The notes: a model not told the origin generated them from the letters alone. A stretch of 64,000 nt of DNA from Riemerella columbina (GCF_030517065.1 NZ_CP103950.1:1178001-1242000); one strand, 5' to 3'. Shown: positions 42,368-51,360, counted from the stretch's first letter. Numbers and translations are program-made.

Positions 42368-43819
42368 TTATTGGTATCTTTCGTGCTCTTGGTTTCGGAT
42401 AAATTTCTTGATGAGTGGCATCACCCAAGCTTTGTATTTCTCCACATCAAAAACTTGAGAATCTGTGAGGGCTTTTATGGTGAGCCAAATTCCAAACGGC
42501 GCTAAAACCAAATTCGGAATCCACGCGCCTACATAAGGATTGAGCAAGCCCTTCCACGAGAGATTTTCCACCGTAAGATTGAGTATATAGAAAATAATAA
42601 AGATCACCACAGCAATAATCACAGGAACTCCAATGCCACCTTTTCTGATGATAGAACCCAAACTGGCGCCTATCAAAAGGAAAATAATACAAGTCATCGG
42701 GAAGGCTAAAATCCGTTGCTGGTACATGATAACCTTGCTTCGGTATTTGGTAAGGTCGTACAATTCTTCATCTTTCGCTTTCTTGATTTCCTTCTGTGTA
42801 TCTATTTTCTGATAAGCGTTATAGAGCACTTCCAACTGTTTTTTAGCCTCCAATTTTTCCAATTGAAAAGGTTCTACGGCTTTTTTATTTTTAGACTGTT
42901 CAGAATAATTGATGTAATAATTATTTTGTGCAATCAGGTCAGAAGCGATATTATTTAAAAGATTTTGATTGTCTTTTTCTAATGTTTCTATCGTTTTGGT
43001 GATTTGCGGATAAGTCTGGAACTCATAACTATCCGAAATTTTTTCATCTTCTATGGCTTTATTTACCACGGCACTCACATCTAAATGGAGGGTTAGGCTA
43101 TCAAACTGAATAGAGCGATTGGGTTGCTTTAATTTCTCGTTATATTCATAGCTACTGTTCTCATCTTCAAAGATATAGCCGTCTTTTAAAACAAGTTTTA
43201 GGTAATTTTTACTTTGTGCTGGTACAAATTTCCCTTTTTTAGCGATAATCGTTTGCGAATTATCCAAGCCAGAAGCCTCTTTATGAATCATCACACCCTC
43301 TAAATTTTCGCCGTTTTCGCCATAGATTTTATCAAATTTGGCAGAAGCTCCAGGAATAGTGTTGATGAATTGACCAGGTGTAAAGTTGAGCGCAGGTTTA
43401 GTCACCACAATGTTATAAAGCATATTTTTTGCTTTTTTGTTAAAATCTGGGACTATATTATTGGAAAATAGAAATAAAATGGCAGCCAACCCTATGCTCA
43501 CAAAAATTAAAGGTTTCATAACCCTAAAAAGAGAAATTCCCGCTGCCTTCATCGCTGCGAGTTCATAGCGCTCACCAAACGAGCCAAAAGTCATCAGAGA
43601 AGAGAGCAAAATAGTCAGCGGCAACACCATACTGACCACCGTAGCGCTCATATAGAATAGAAGTTTGGTAATTTCGTAAGGCGAAAGCCCTTTGCCTGTG
43701 AATTGGGATAGTTTAATCCAAATAATATTCACAATGAAGATAAAAAATAACACACTGAAGATGAACAAGAAAGGTCCAAAAAAAGTTTTGATGATGTATT
43801 GATCTAATTTCTTCAGCAT
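42368..43819 (-). CDS. LptF/LptG family lipopolysaccharide export permease
   Basis: This 483-residue protein has three N-terminal transmembrane helices (about residues 14-125, with the family motif GERYELAAMKAAGISLFRVM in the coupling helix region) and three C-terminal helices (about 375-455). Between them are a periplasmic beta-jellyroll and, unusually, a stretch of about 100 residues of Lys/Gln/Asn-rich coiled segment. LptF and LptG are the permease subunits of the LptB2FG ABC exporter that extracts LPS from the inner membrane. Bacteroidota often encode both in different places, so F versus G cannot be settled. A TATCTTTG box lies 5 bp before the start. Confidence 0.88.
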   Translation of the reverse strand: MLKKLDQYIIKTFFGPFLFIFSVLFFIFIVNIIWIKLSQFTGKGLSPYEITKLLFYMSATVVSMVLPLTILLSSLMTFGSFGERYELAAMKAAGISLFRVMKPLIFVSIGLAAILFLFSNNIVPDFNKKAKNMLYNIVVTKPALNFTPGQFINTIPGASAKFDKIYGENGENLEGVMIHKEASGLDNSQTIIAKKGKFVPAQSKNYLKLVLKDGYIFEDENSSYEYNEKLKQPNRSIQFDSLTLHLDVSAVVNKAIEDEKISDSYEFQTYPQITKTIETLEKDNQNLLNNIASDLIAQNNYYINYSEQSKNKKAVEPFQLEKLEAKKQLEVLYNAYQKIDTQKEIKKAKDEELYDLTKYRSKVIMYQQRILAFPMTCIIFLLIGASLGSIIRKGGIGVPVIIAVVIFIIFYILNLTVENLSWKGLLNPYVGAWIPNLVLAPFGIWLTIKALTDSQVFDVEKYKAWVMPLIKKFIRNQEHERYQ

Positions 43820-43859
43820 AGGGCAAAGATAGGCTAAAAATTAAAAATATAAAACAGCG

Positions 43860-44606
43860 TTACGGGTTTTGTTGATGTTTTAATATAAAATCGGTGAGTG
43901 CCTTGTTGGTGCTACTAAAACTAAAACCACTGGAAACGAGGTAATAATTCTGCGGATTTACACAATGAGGATAAGCTTGTTTTGCCAGTTCTAATTTTTT
44001 CTCATCAAAACTCATTTCTCTGATTAAAGCCAAAACCTGTTCTGCGGAAAACGCCGAAACTTTATTCTGACTTAGAAATACTTGAAGTTTATTATCATCA
44101 AAACTTTGATCTTTAAAATGATTTAAAAAGTTGTTAAACTCAGCATCATTCATCATTGGAAGTCTTGAAAATGCAGTGTTCCAAGGATGATAAACTGCTC
44201 CATCAGGTCTGATAGGTAATTCGTTTACCAAGAATAGACCTTCATCAGGCAGAAACTCTAAAAGGGTTCGTGTATGATTTTTTAGCAAAATTTTAGCCCT
44301 ATAAATAGGAATTCCATTTTCTAAAATACTGAGCTTTTTAACGCCTGTTCCTAAATCAAAAAAGCGATAAAAACCCGTTCTGTTCTCTATACTTTGGTCG
44401 GCAATGGTAATTTGATAACGCTCAGAATAGGCGTGAGCATCGTTAATCCGTACAAAAACTTCGGCATAACCATTGGTATTGAAGCGTTTTTGAGGATTAT
44501 GGCGTTTTGTTTTTACTGGCGCCAATTCGTTGGTTAATAACTGCCCTTGGGCGCTAACCATAATAGTTAAAAAACTAAATCCGAAGCCTAAAAATAGAGA
44601 TTTCAT
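43860..44606 (-). CDS. Exported DUF4476 domain protein
   Basis: This 248-residue protein has a signal peptide (residues 1-19, ending MVSAQG). An N-terminal beta-rich region (about 40-115, AEVFVRINDAHAYSERYQI) resembles a PEGA-like sandwich. The C-terminal DUF4476 helical domain (about 145-235) has repeated LPMMNDAEFNNFLNHFKDQSFDDNK and LALIREMSFDEKKLELAK helices. The function is unknown. It follows lolA by only 3 bp and belongs to the ftsK-lolA operon. The domain is almost confined to Bacteroidota. Confidence 0.8.
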   Translation of the reverse strand: MKSLFLGFGFSFLTIMVSAQGQLLTNELAPVKTKRHNPQKRFNTNGYAEVFVRINDAHAYSERYQITIADQSIENRTGFYRFFDLGTGVKKLSILENGIPIYRAKILLKNHTRTLLEFLPDEGLFLVNELPIRPDGAVYHPWNTAFSRLPMMNDAEFNNFLNHFKDQSFDDNKLQVFLSQNKVSAFSAEQVLALIREMSFDEKKLELAKQAYPHCVNPQNYYLVSSGFSFSSTNKALTDFILKHQQNP

Positions 44607-44609
44607 AAT

Positions 44610-45257
44610 TTATAATTCTGTAATGATATAGTTTTTATATTGATTTTTATCAAAATTGAAAAGGTTAGAGTTCAAGTTTTGGTTGTATTTATAATCCTGA
44701 ATTTGGATGACTGCCACCTCGTTGTTATTCGTGTATTGTTCCAACTTAACCAGCTCATTTTTAACTGTATTGATGAAGAGATAAACCGCTTTTACCTCAT
44801 TTTTGCCTACAGGTTTCATTTGGATTAAATCGGTGCTGATGCCTGCAATGTTTCTCTTGCCAATATAACTGATTTGGTAGCCCTTTTTATAATCATCTAA
44901 ATAGCTGGTAGGGGAGAAGAGCACAGCGTTTTCATTAGGCACAGCAATGGTCACTTCTTGGTCTTCATCAGTGATGTTGTATATTTTTTTGCCATCAAAA
45001 ATCTGTTCCGTTCCCATAATTTTGAGCTTATATTTAGCCCCTTCGGAATAGAAAATACCTGTTTGGGTTTTCTGTACTTTTCCGCTCCCAGAGCCATATA
45101 AAAACTTGAAGTAAGTGTTCTTTTTAGCTTTATAATTGGCGGAAACTTGATCTAAAATGGTTTTGGCTTTTGCATCTACTTTTTGGGCAAAGGCATTGGC
45201 TATTATGCCAACGGAAAGTGCGGCTATGCTTATTTTTTTAGTAATGGATATCATCAT
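44610..45257 (-). CDS. lolA: Outer-membrane lipoprotein carrier protein LolA
   Basis: This 215-residue periplasmic chaperone carries lipoproteins from LolCDE to the outer membrane. A signal peptide (residues 1-25, ending NAFAQ) is followed by the LolA beta-half-barrel: AKTILDQVSANYKAKKN, QTGIFYSEGAKYKLKIMGTEQIFDGKKIYN, SPTSYLDDYKKGYQISY. Sequence conservation with proteobacterial LolA is low, as is normal in this phylum. The Met at codon 1 is followed directly by a second Met. It sits 10 bp after ftsK, a layout frequent in flavobacteria. Confidence 0.87.
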   Translation of the reverse strand: MMISITKKISIAALSVGIIANAFAQKVDAKAKTILDQVSANYKAKKNTYFKFLYGSGSGKVQKTQTGIFYSEGAKYKLKIMGTEQIFDGKKIYNITDEDQEVTIAVPNENAVLFSPTSYLDDYKKGYQISYIGKRNIAGISTDLIQMKPVGKNEVKAVYLFINTVKNELVKLEQYTNNNEVAVIQIQDYKYNQNLNSNLFNFDKNQYKNYIITEL

Positions 45258-45267
45258 TTTTTTGAAT

Positions 45268-47724
45268 TTATTTCTTCAAGTCTTCCAAAAATTGTTCCAA
45301 TGTATGGAGGTCTTGGATGAGAACATCCCGCGCCTTAGAGCCATTGAAACTGCCCAAAATACCGCTAGCTTCCAACTGATCTACAATTCTGCCGGCACGA
45401 TTATAGCCCAATTTAAGCTGTCGCTGGAGCATAGATGTAGAGCCTTGTTGCGTAGAAACCACAATTCTGGCGGCTTCCTCAAACAGGGCGTCTCTCTCGT
45501 TAAGGTTGAAGTCGGTGTTGGCATTGCCGCTCTCCTCGCCGATGTATTCTGGCAGTTCATAAGCGCCAGCATAGCCTTTTTGCTCACCGATGAAATCCGC
45601 AATCCGCTCCACTTCAGGCGTATCTATAAAGGCGCATTGCACCCTAATCAAATCGTTGCCGTTGGAGATGAGCATATCACCTTTTCCGATGAGCTGGTCG
45701 GCACCTGTGGTGTCTAATATCGTCCGAGAATCAATGTTGGAATTCACTCTAAACGACACTCTGGCAGGGAAATTAGCTTTGATGATCCCTGTAATAACAT
45801 TAACGGTCGGCTTCTGCGTGGCCACAATCAGGTGGATGCCCACCGCTCTGGCTTTCTGCGCCAAACGGGCGATCGGCTGTTCTATTTCCTTGCCTGCGGT
45901 CATAATTAAATCAGCAAATTCATCTACCACCAGCACGATGTAAGGCAAATAGCGGTGTCCATTTTCTGGGTTGAGTTTTCGCTCCGAAAATTTGGCATTA
46001 TACTCGTTAAGGTTTCTACAAAAAGCATCTTTTAGCAAATCATAACGGTTGTCCATCTCGATACATAATGAGTTTAAAGTGTTGATAACATTAGAGTTAT
46101 CGGTGATGATGGCATCTTCCACATCAGGGAGTTTAGCTAAATAATGGCGTTCTATTTTGGAGTACAAAGAAAGCTCTACTTTTTTAGGGTCTACCATCAC
46201 AAATTTAAGTTCACTCGGATGTTTTTTATAAAGCAATGAAGTAAGTATTGCATTGATACCCACAGACTTACCTTGTCCTGTAGCCCCAGCGATAAGGAGG
46301 TGCGGCATTTTGGCTAAATCCGACATAAAGACCTCGTTAGAAATGGTTTTCCCAAACACGATCGGCAAGTCCATTTGGCTATTTTGGAATTTTGGCGAAG
46401 CGATTACCGAACGCATAGACACCATCGTGGCATTTTTCCGAGGCACCTCTATCCCAATGGTACCTTTTCCTGGCATCGGGGCAATAATCCGAATGCCCAA
46501 AGCGGCTAAATTAAGGGCGATATCATCTTGTAAACGCTTAATGGCAGCTACACGAATGCCCGCTTCAGGGATAATTTCATAAAGCGTAACCGTAGGTCCA
46601 ATGGTAGCTTTGATCTTCGCAATACCGATTTTAAAGGTTTTGAGGAGCTCTACAATTTTATTTTTATTTTCTTCTAACTCTTCCTTGTTGATGGTAATTT
46701 CCTCATTGCCATAGTCTTTCAGTAATTCTATTGTAGGCATTTGGAATTGAGAAAGTTCTAATTTATGATCATATAAACCGTGTTTTTGCACCAATTCTTG
46801 AGCTAAATTTTCACTTTTATCCACTTGAGGCTCGGTAGGCACTTGCTCTATCGTAATCTCAAAAGAATCAGGCGCTATGCGAACTTTTTCTGGCTTATGA
46901 GGCTCTATTTCAGTTTCTTCCGTTTGTATTTCAACTTCAGCTGGAGTGTGTTTTGGCGTTTTAATAACCTGAGAGTCATTATTTACCGTATCTGTAAGGT
47001 CAATATCTTCAAACGAAATAGGTGCCGTAGGTAAGGGAGAAGTGGCACTTTCAGTGGTGTCTTCAGTTTCAAAATCATCATCAATAGTCATGTTATTCGG
47101 CGTTTCAACCACCTCGGAAGTTGGGATTTTAGATTTAATACCTTCCGTGATTTGTGATGCTTTATTATTGATTTTCTGTAATTTAGCTTGGATAACACTC
47201 GGACGGAGGTTAAACTCTAAAATAAAATACAACGCAATGCTGGACAATAGAACAAGCCACAGCCCAAATGGACCAATGAAAGTGTTCATATAGTCGTAGA
47301 TTTGGTAGCCATAAACGCCACTCAACACGCCAGTTCCCTTAGTTACAGCGCCTAAAAAAATAGGAAGCCAGCATAGGAAAAATAGAGCGTGTGAAAAGAC
47401 CTTCATCGGTTTGAAAAACTTTCTTTTCAGAATCAAAGTCCCGCACATCAAGATCAGAAATGCAATGATAAATGCAGCGATACCAAAACTTTCAAAAATA
47501 AATAAATTTCCTAACCAATCGCCAAATTTCCCGACAGAATTAGAAGATTTAATGGATTTATCTAATAATTCTCCAGCTTGGCTTTGGTCTGATTTCCAAT
47601 TCATTAAGTAAGAAATAAATGCCAAGACAAGGATAATGGAAATAAGGATAAAGCTCAGTCCCAGAATGATACGGGCTTTGGAAAGCTTTTTTTGTGGTTT
47701 AGAAGTTTGCTGTTGTTGAGTCAT
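45268..47724 (-). CDS. ftsK: DNA translocase FtsK
   Basis: This 818-residue protein has four transmembrane helices in the first 170 residues, a variable acidic linker (about 200-330), and the RecA-like motor: Walker A at about residue 480 in LIAGATGQGKSVGINA, Walker B in YIVLVVDEFADLIM. The C-terminal winged-helix gamma domain (about 750-818: RDALFEEAARIVVSTQQGSTSMLQRQL, GYNRAGRIVDQLEASG) reads KOPS-like sequences. FtsK pumps DNA at the septum and activates XerCD at dif. A TAAATTTG -7 box lies about 20 bp before the start, and lolA and the DUF4476 gene follow. Confidence 0.95.
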   Translation of the reverse strand: MTQQQQTSKPQKKLSKARIILGLSFILISIILVLAFISYLMNWKSDQSQAGELLDKSIKSSNSVGKFGDWLGNLFIFESFGIAAFIIAFLILMCGTLILKRKFFKPMKVFSHALFFLCWLPIFLGAVTKGTGVLSGVYGYQIYDYMNTFIGPFGLWLVLLSSIALYFILEFNLRPSVIQAKLQKINNKASQITEGIKSKIPTSEVVETPNNMTIDDDFETEDTTESATSPLPTAPISFEDIDLTDTVNNDSQVIKTPKHTPAEVEIQTEETEIEPHKPEKVRIAPDSFEITIEQVPTEPQVDKSENLAQELVQKHGLYDHKLELSQFQMPTIELLKDYGNEEITINKEELEENKNKIVELLKTFKIGIAKIKATIGPTVTLYEIIPEAGIRVAAIKRLQDDIALNLAALGIRIIAPMPGKGTIGIEVPRKNATMVSMRSVIASPKFQNSQMDLPIVFGKTISNEVFMSDLAKMPHLLIAGATGQGKSVGINAILTSLLYKKHPSELKFVMVDPKKVELSLYSKIERHYLAKLPDVEDAIITDNSNVINTLNSLCIEMDNRYDLLKDAFCRNLNEYNAKFSERKLNPENGHRYLPYIVLVVDEFADLIMTAGKEIEQPIARLAQKARAVGIHLIVATQKPTVNVITGIIKANFPARVSFRVNSNIDSRTILDTTGADQLIGKGDMLISNGNDLIRVQCAFIDTPEVERIADFIGEQKGYAGAYELPEYIGEESGNANTDFNLNERDALFEEAARIVVSTQQGSTSMLQRQLKLGYNRAGRIVDQLEASGILGSFNGSKARDVLIQDLHTLEQFLEDLKK

Positions 47725-47960
47725 TGATGATTTTTAAGGTCTGCAAATTTAACAATAAACAATGATAAATTAAGAGAAATCTCAGACTTTTTTAAAGCTT
47801 ATATCTCTTATACCTATTTTTAATTTTAATTCTAATCAAAGTAGAATAGTGGAATTTTAACTTGTTGTAAATCAGTGTTTAATGGTAAATCAAAGGCGTT
47901 TGTACTAATTTTAGTGATGGTTTTTTATCAAAAAAAGCATCAAAATAAAAATAAAATGAT

Positions 47961-47968
47961 TATATTTG
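47961..47968 (+). promoter_or_regulatory. -7 box of the tRNA-Ser promoter
   Basis: TATATTTG ends 11 bp before the 5' end of the tRNA. No TTG at 19-21 bp upstream is evident. Confidence 0.55.
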
Positions 47969-47979
47969 CAACCGCAATT

Positions 47980-48066
47980 AGAAAGGTGCTCGAGTGGTTG
48001 AAGAGGCCACCCTGGAAAGGTGGTAAGCGGGTAACCGCTTCGAGGGTTCGAATCCCTTCCTTTCTG
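47980..48066 (+). tRNA. tRNA-Ser (anticodon GGA)
   Basis: This 87-nt gene folds as a type II tRNA. The acceptor stem is AGAAAGG/CCTTTCT and the D-arm has GAGTGGTTGAAGAGG. The anticodon stem CCACC/GGTGG has loop CTGGAAA (anticodon GGA, reading UCC/UCU). The long variable arm is GCGGGTAACCGC-like, and the T-arm is GGGTTCGAATCCC. Discriminator G73 fits serine. CCA is not encoded in full. A hairpin terminator follows 50 bp later. The accessory DUF2075/GIY-YIG pair lies directly downstream. Confidence 0.95.
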
Positions 48067-48116
48067 CAATATATGCTGATAATCAATAGGTTACATGTGT
48101 CGGAAACTAAAAAAGG

Positions 48117-48147
48117 GACTATTGAAATTTCAATAGTCTTTTTTTGT
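48117..48147 (+). terminator. Terminator downstream of tRNA-Ser
   Basis: An 11-bp perfect palindrome, GACTATTGAAA (48117-48127) with TTTCAATAGTC (48128-48138), is followed by TTTTTTTG. Confidence 0.8.
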
Positions 48148-48232
48148 GGTTATAAGGATATGAAAATATCTCTCGTAAATTTCAAAGCAAGAAAACACCT
48201 TAATTATTGTCTATTCTTATTTTATTTTAAAA

Positions 48233-50061
48233 CTACACCACTTCAAACCCAATATTTTTTAGATAATTAAACGTTGAATCATAAAACTCAGAACGTCGTG
48301 TATGATCTTGGTTATCGCCCTCTGGAACAGTAATAATCATTCCTTGTCTTGCGCGGGTGAGTAATACACGATACGCATTGATAAGATATTGTTTTTTTAT
48401 ATCTTTTTTAATGTTTTTCCAACTATTTCCAGAGAAATAAAATCCTTTCCATTCTTCTTCTGAAAACCTTAAATCTGCATCCCAAACTACACCTATCCAA
48501 TCTAATTCTAAACCTTGTATCTGAAATTCGCTGGCTGCATCTTCCATAAAATAGGAAGAACGAATATCATTTTTATCCTCTAAAAACCAATGAACGTGAT
48601 TCATATTAGTCTTAACGTCAATAGACAAGGGCTTTAACCGATACGCTTTTGAAGAAGCTACGATTCCATATCTTTCACTTCCTCTTGCAGTTTCTTTTAA
48701 CCATTTTTTTGCGGTTTCTATATTTCTTGTTAATACAATTGGGTATTTATTTTTCAGTTTCTGGTAAGTTTGCTGTGCATTTTTATCAATATCTAAAATT
48801 TCTTTGATGAGTTTAGAGAGATATTCCGCCCTAAAAGAACGCATAGAAACGGAAAGGTGAAGATTTGGATTAAAAATTACTTGATGATTTTGTTTTAGTT
48901 CCTCGATACTTGTTTTTGCTGTATATTCAGAATCAAATAATTCTTTGGAAATTCTAGTTTCCCAGTGTGAAAAATGATGTTGAATTGCCGAAAGCCATTC
49001 TGAAATACCGGCTTCGCCATCATTTATTTCTTGTCCTCCTCCCACTAAACAAATAATAACTGCCCAATCTTGATGCCGATCTAAACAAGAAATCAAAAAT
49101 TTGGGTTCTGATTCAGAAAAATTATGAATTTGTTTTTTCTCTTTCATAAATTTTACTGTTTTTTCTTTAGTCCACGCCCGTTGAGCTTCATCAAAAATAG
49201 CCACGTGGTCATAGGGTGCTTTTGGGTCTTTCAAATACTCATCTCGGTAGTGATGTACCATTTGGATAAAAGCTTTTACCTCTCTGATAGCTTGCTTTTT
49301 GGTAATTTTATTACCTTTTATCTTTTCTTGGATTACTTTATCTCTGGCAAGTGCCTCCTGCTTTTCGCCTCTTCAATAGTTTCCGTGATATAGCGTGTAG
49401 TTTGGTTTAAATTTATAGCTGCGGCATCATTTCTCGTAATTTCCTCCACACTATGCTGATTGTACAGACTGATGGCAGCCTCAATAATAGTTGGAGTAGG
49501 CGAATAACTTCCTTCAAAATAGTTATCAATGGCAATACTTTTTTCTTCTGAATAACGATCTAAAACCAGATTGATAAGCGTTCCTAAATTTTCAGAATTG
49601 GTTTTTAGCGGATTTACTAACTTATCATTATGTACCGATTCAGTAATCGTATGCTGAATTTCCTTTGCGTTTGTTGCAACTAAAATAGGAACCAATCGTA
49701 CTTTATGGCTTGGTTGGTGAAAATTTTTTAGATTCAAAGCATAATCCCAAACTTGATCAATGTCTTGATTTTTAAATTGACTTTCCCCTACCTTAAATTC
49801 GATTACAAATACAATATTTTTGATAATCAGTAGGCAATCAATTCTTTTTCCCATCCTCGGAATCGAAAACTCAAAACATAAATATCCTTAGTGTTTCCCT
49901 ATACTTTTTCTCAAAATTTCAATTTGATCTTCCCAGGCAATAAGCTCATTATTATTGTGTCCCAATCGCCCATTAACTGAAATTTCTCCAATAATATCTT
50001 TTTTAGATTTTTGAATAAAATTGTCCAGTGTATCCGTGTAGTAAGCATTACGTATTGACAT
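48233..50061 (-). pseudogene. Disrupted nuclease-helicase gene (PD-(D/E)XK-like plus DUF2075)
   Basis: The original gene starts at 50061 (MSIRNAYYTDTLDNF). Codon 58 is an in-frame TAA (49888-49890), after which the same frame continues CFEFSIPRMGKRIDCLLI and VIEFKVGES, the D-x(n)-ExK core of a PD-(D/E)XK nuclease-like domain. At about 49362-49366 a deletion joins ...TETIEEAKSR to EALARDKVIQEK in another frame. In DUF2075 proteins the Walker A loop lies between these two parts, so it is lost. The remainder keeps Walker B (HVAIFDEAQRAW), a QGLELDWIGVVW motif and the terminal YRVLLTRARQGMII of superfamily I-type helicases. Two lesions make it non-functional. It lies 29 bp downstream of the GIY-YIG gene. 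Confidence 0.85.
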
Positions 50062-50090
50062 AGTGATATTTTATATTGATAATGTGTTAT

Positions 50091-50918
50091 TTACTCCAAC
50101 CCCTTCCGATAGACCTCGTCTAAAGTGCGTTTGTGGGCATCTTTCCAAACGAGCCAACCATTATTACTACTGCCGATGCAAAAATTTGCAGCGGTACTGG
50201 GGCTGGCAAAGGTTTTATCGGTGTGAAGGATCAAACGACCTTGGTGTTCGGTGGTGTTTTTATCTAACAATTGTTGTCTTTTTTCTTTCCAGTTTAACGA
50301 TGGAACAGAACTGCGAGCAATCACGCTGCCTTTCAACACTGTAAAACCTGCCGAATCATAAAAACCTTTTGCTTCACAACCTCGTCCAGAGGTGTAGAAT
50401 AGATGTTTTTGGGCGGTTTCGGTGATCTCAAAAATGGAGCATCCCACAAAGGAAGTAAGAAATTTAATGTCTTCAAAAAACTCATTCATTGTATCCTTTT
50501 GATGCTCGGGCAGATTGGGACACTTCGGAGTTTGCCGATTTTCTTTCAACACAAAAGTCTTCGCTTTTTGGGCTTCATCAATGGCGAGATGCTCCAAATA
50601 TTGCACATCTACCTTTGTAATATCGGTGTCTTTGGAGACGAAAATCAGGGCTTTTTGCCAAAAAATCTTTTTGTTATCGTGGTCTTTTATGCGTTCTTTG
50701 AAATTCTCTGTTTCGCCGATATACGCCTGTGGTTGTGTGTTTTCATCTTCGCCAATGAGGATGTAAAACGCTGGTTTCTGTAATTTTTCTTGTTGGTTCA
50801 GATACTTCAAATCCGAGCGTGGCACCACAAACATTTGGCAAATTTTATTGCTGATAAACACATATTGCGTTCCCTTGGGGTCGCCATCTACGAGATAAGT
50901 GGTTACAGTTTTTCCCAT
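50091..50918 (-). CDS. GIY-YIG nuclease family protein with DUF4357-type C-terminus
   Basis: This 275-residue protein has a GIY-YIG-like domain at about residues 48-135 (PAFYILIGEDE...AYIGETENFKERIKDH, with FWQKALIFVSKD and a YLEHLAI glutamate that fits the catalytic acid). The C-terminal region (about 170-270) matches DUF4357: FYTSGRGCEAKGFYDSAGFTVLKGS, RQQLLD, and SPSTAANFCIGSSNNGWLVWKD. It is intact. It precedes the broken DUF2075 gene on the same strand (29 bp gap), so the two once formed an operon. Such nuclease-helicase pairs are candidates for DNA-defence or repair; the assignment is inference. Confidence 0.85.
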   Translation of the reverse strand: MGKTVTTYLVDGDPKGTQYVFISNKICQMFVVPRSDLKYLNQQEKLQKPAFYILIGEDENTQPQAYIGETENFKERIKDHDNKKIFWQKALIFVSKDTDITKVDVQYLEHLAIDEAQKAKTFVLKENRQTPKCPNLPEHQKDTMNEFFEDIKFLTSFVGCSIFEITETAQKHLFYTSGRGCEAKGFYDSAGFTVLKGSVIARSSVPSLNWKEKRQQLLDKNTTEHQGRLILHTDKTFASPSTAANFCIGSSNNGWLVWKDAHKRTLDEVYRKGLE

Positions 50919-51060
50919 TAAATTTATTATTGTTTTAGTTTCATCAACTGTTTGATTAACAGATGTTTCTTTTATTATATTTTTATACTTACAAAAAAAT
51001 CATTCGCAGGTGCTGTCTGCCTCTCCACTTGCGTGAGGGCGGAGGGCATTGTTGAAGCTC

Positions 51061-51150
51061 TTTTTTGCTTTTTCCCTTAAGAAAAGCAAAAAAAAGCGAC
51101 TGCCCGTAGACCGACGCACTGCCTTTTTCCCTTGAAAAAAAAGGCAGTGC
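51061..51150. repeat. Two neighbouring hairpins sharing a CCCTT loop
   Basis: Hairpin 1: TTTTTTGCTTTT (51061-51072) with AAAAGCAAAAAA (51082-51093). Hairpin 2: GCACTGCCTTTTT (51116-51128) with AAAAAGGCAGTGC (51138-51150). Both loops start CCCTT, suggesting related copies of an extragenic element. The stems are perfect. Confidence 0.75.
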
Positions 51151-51229
51151 GGCACGCCCAAATGAAAAATATTTCTAATTATTAAATCTTTATACCTTCA
51201 AATCATTTCGCCCTTTTGATAAACACCCC

Positions 51230-51279
51230 GCCCTACGGGCACCCCTCTTTAAAAAAGAGGGGAAGCGGAGAGCCTCCGC
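51230..51279. repeat. Three consecutive short hairpins
   Basis: GCCC/GGGC (51230-51240), CCCCTCTTT/AAAGAGGGG (51242-51262) and GCGGAG/CTCCGC (51265-51279) follow each other almost without gaps. They form a compact structured block downstream of hutU and may end its transcript. Confidence 0.7.
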
Positions 51280-51360
51280 AGGCGATAGCGTGGGCAAGTC
51301 AATCTTTCAATCTTTGAATAATTGAATCTTTGAATAATCTTGAATATGAAATCCAACCCC

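Larger units (their letters stand above)
50919..51360. other. Repeat-rich intergenic region upstream of the GIY-YIG gene and downstream of hutU
   Basis: These 442 bp contain no gene. The first 90 bp are AT-rich and should hold the promoter of the GIY-YIG gene. From 51000 on the composition changes to short GC-rich blocks with several inverted repeats (listed separately) and ends in a run of TTGAATAATTGAATCTTTGAAT-like strings (about 51301-51345). Confidence 0.6.

Noticed and set aside
45157-45717. 186-codon frame antisense to ftsK and lolA
   Set aside because: Shadow of the conserved FtsK gamma domain on the other strand; no recognisable domain or start context.
47875-48270. 131-codon plus-strand frame covering tRNA-Ser
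   Set aside because: It reads straight through the tRNA gene and its terminator and has no protein-like pattern.
47980-51360. Integrated element with attL/attR from tRNA-Ser
   Set aside because: I looked for a second copy of the tRNA 3' end (GGGTTCGAATCCC) near 50.9-51.4 kb and found none, and there is no integrase. The location after a tRNA is only suggestive.
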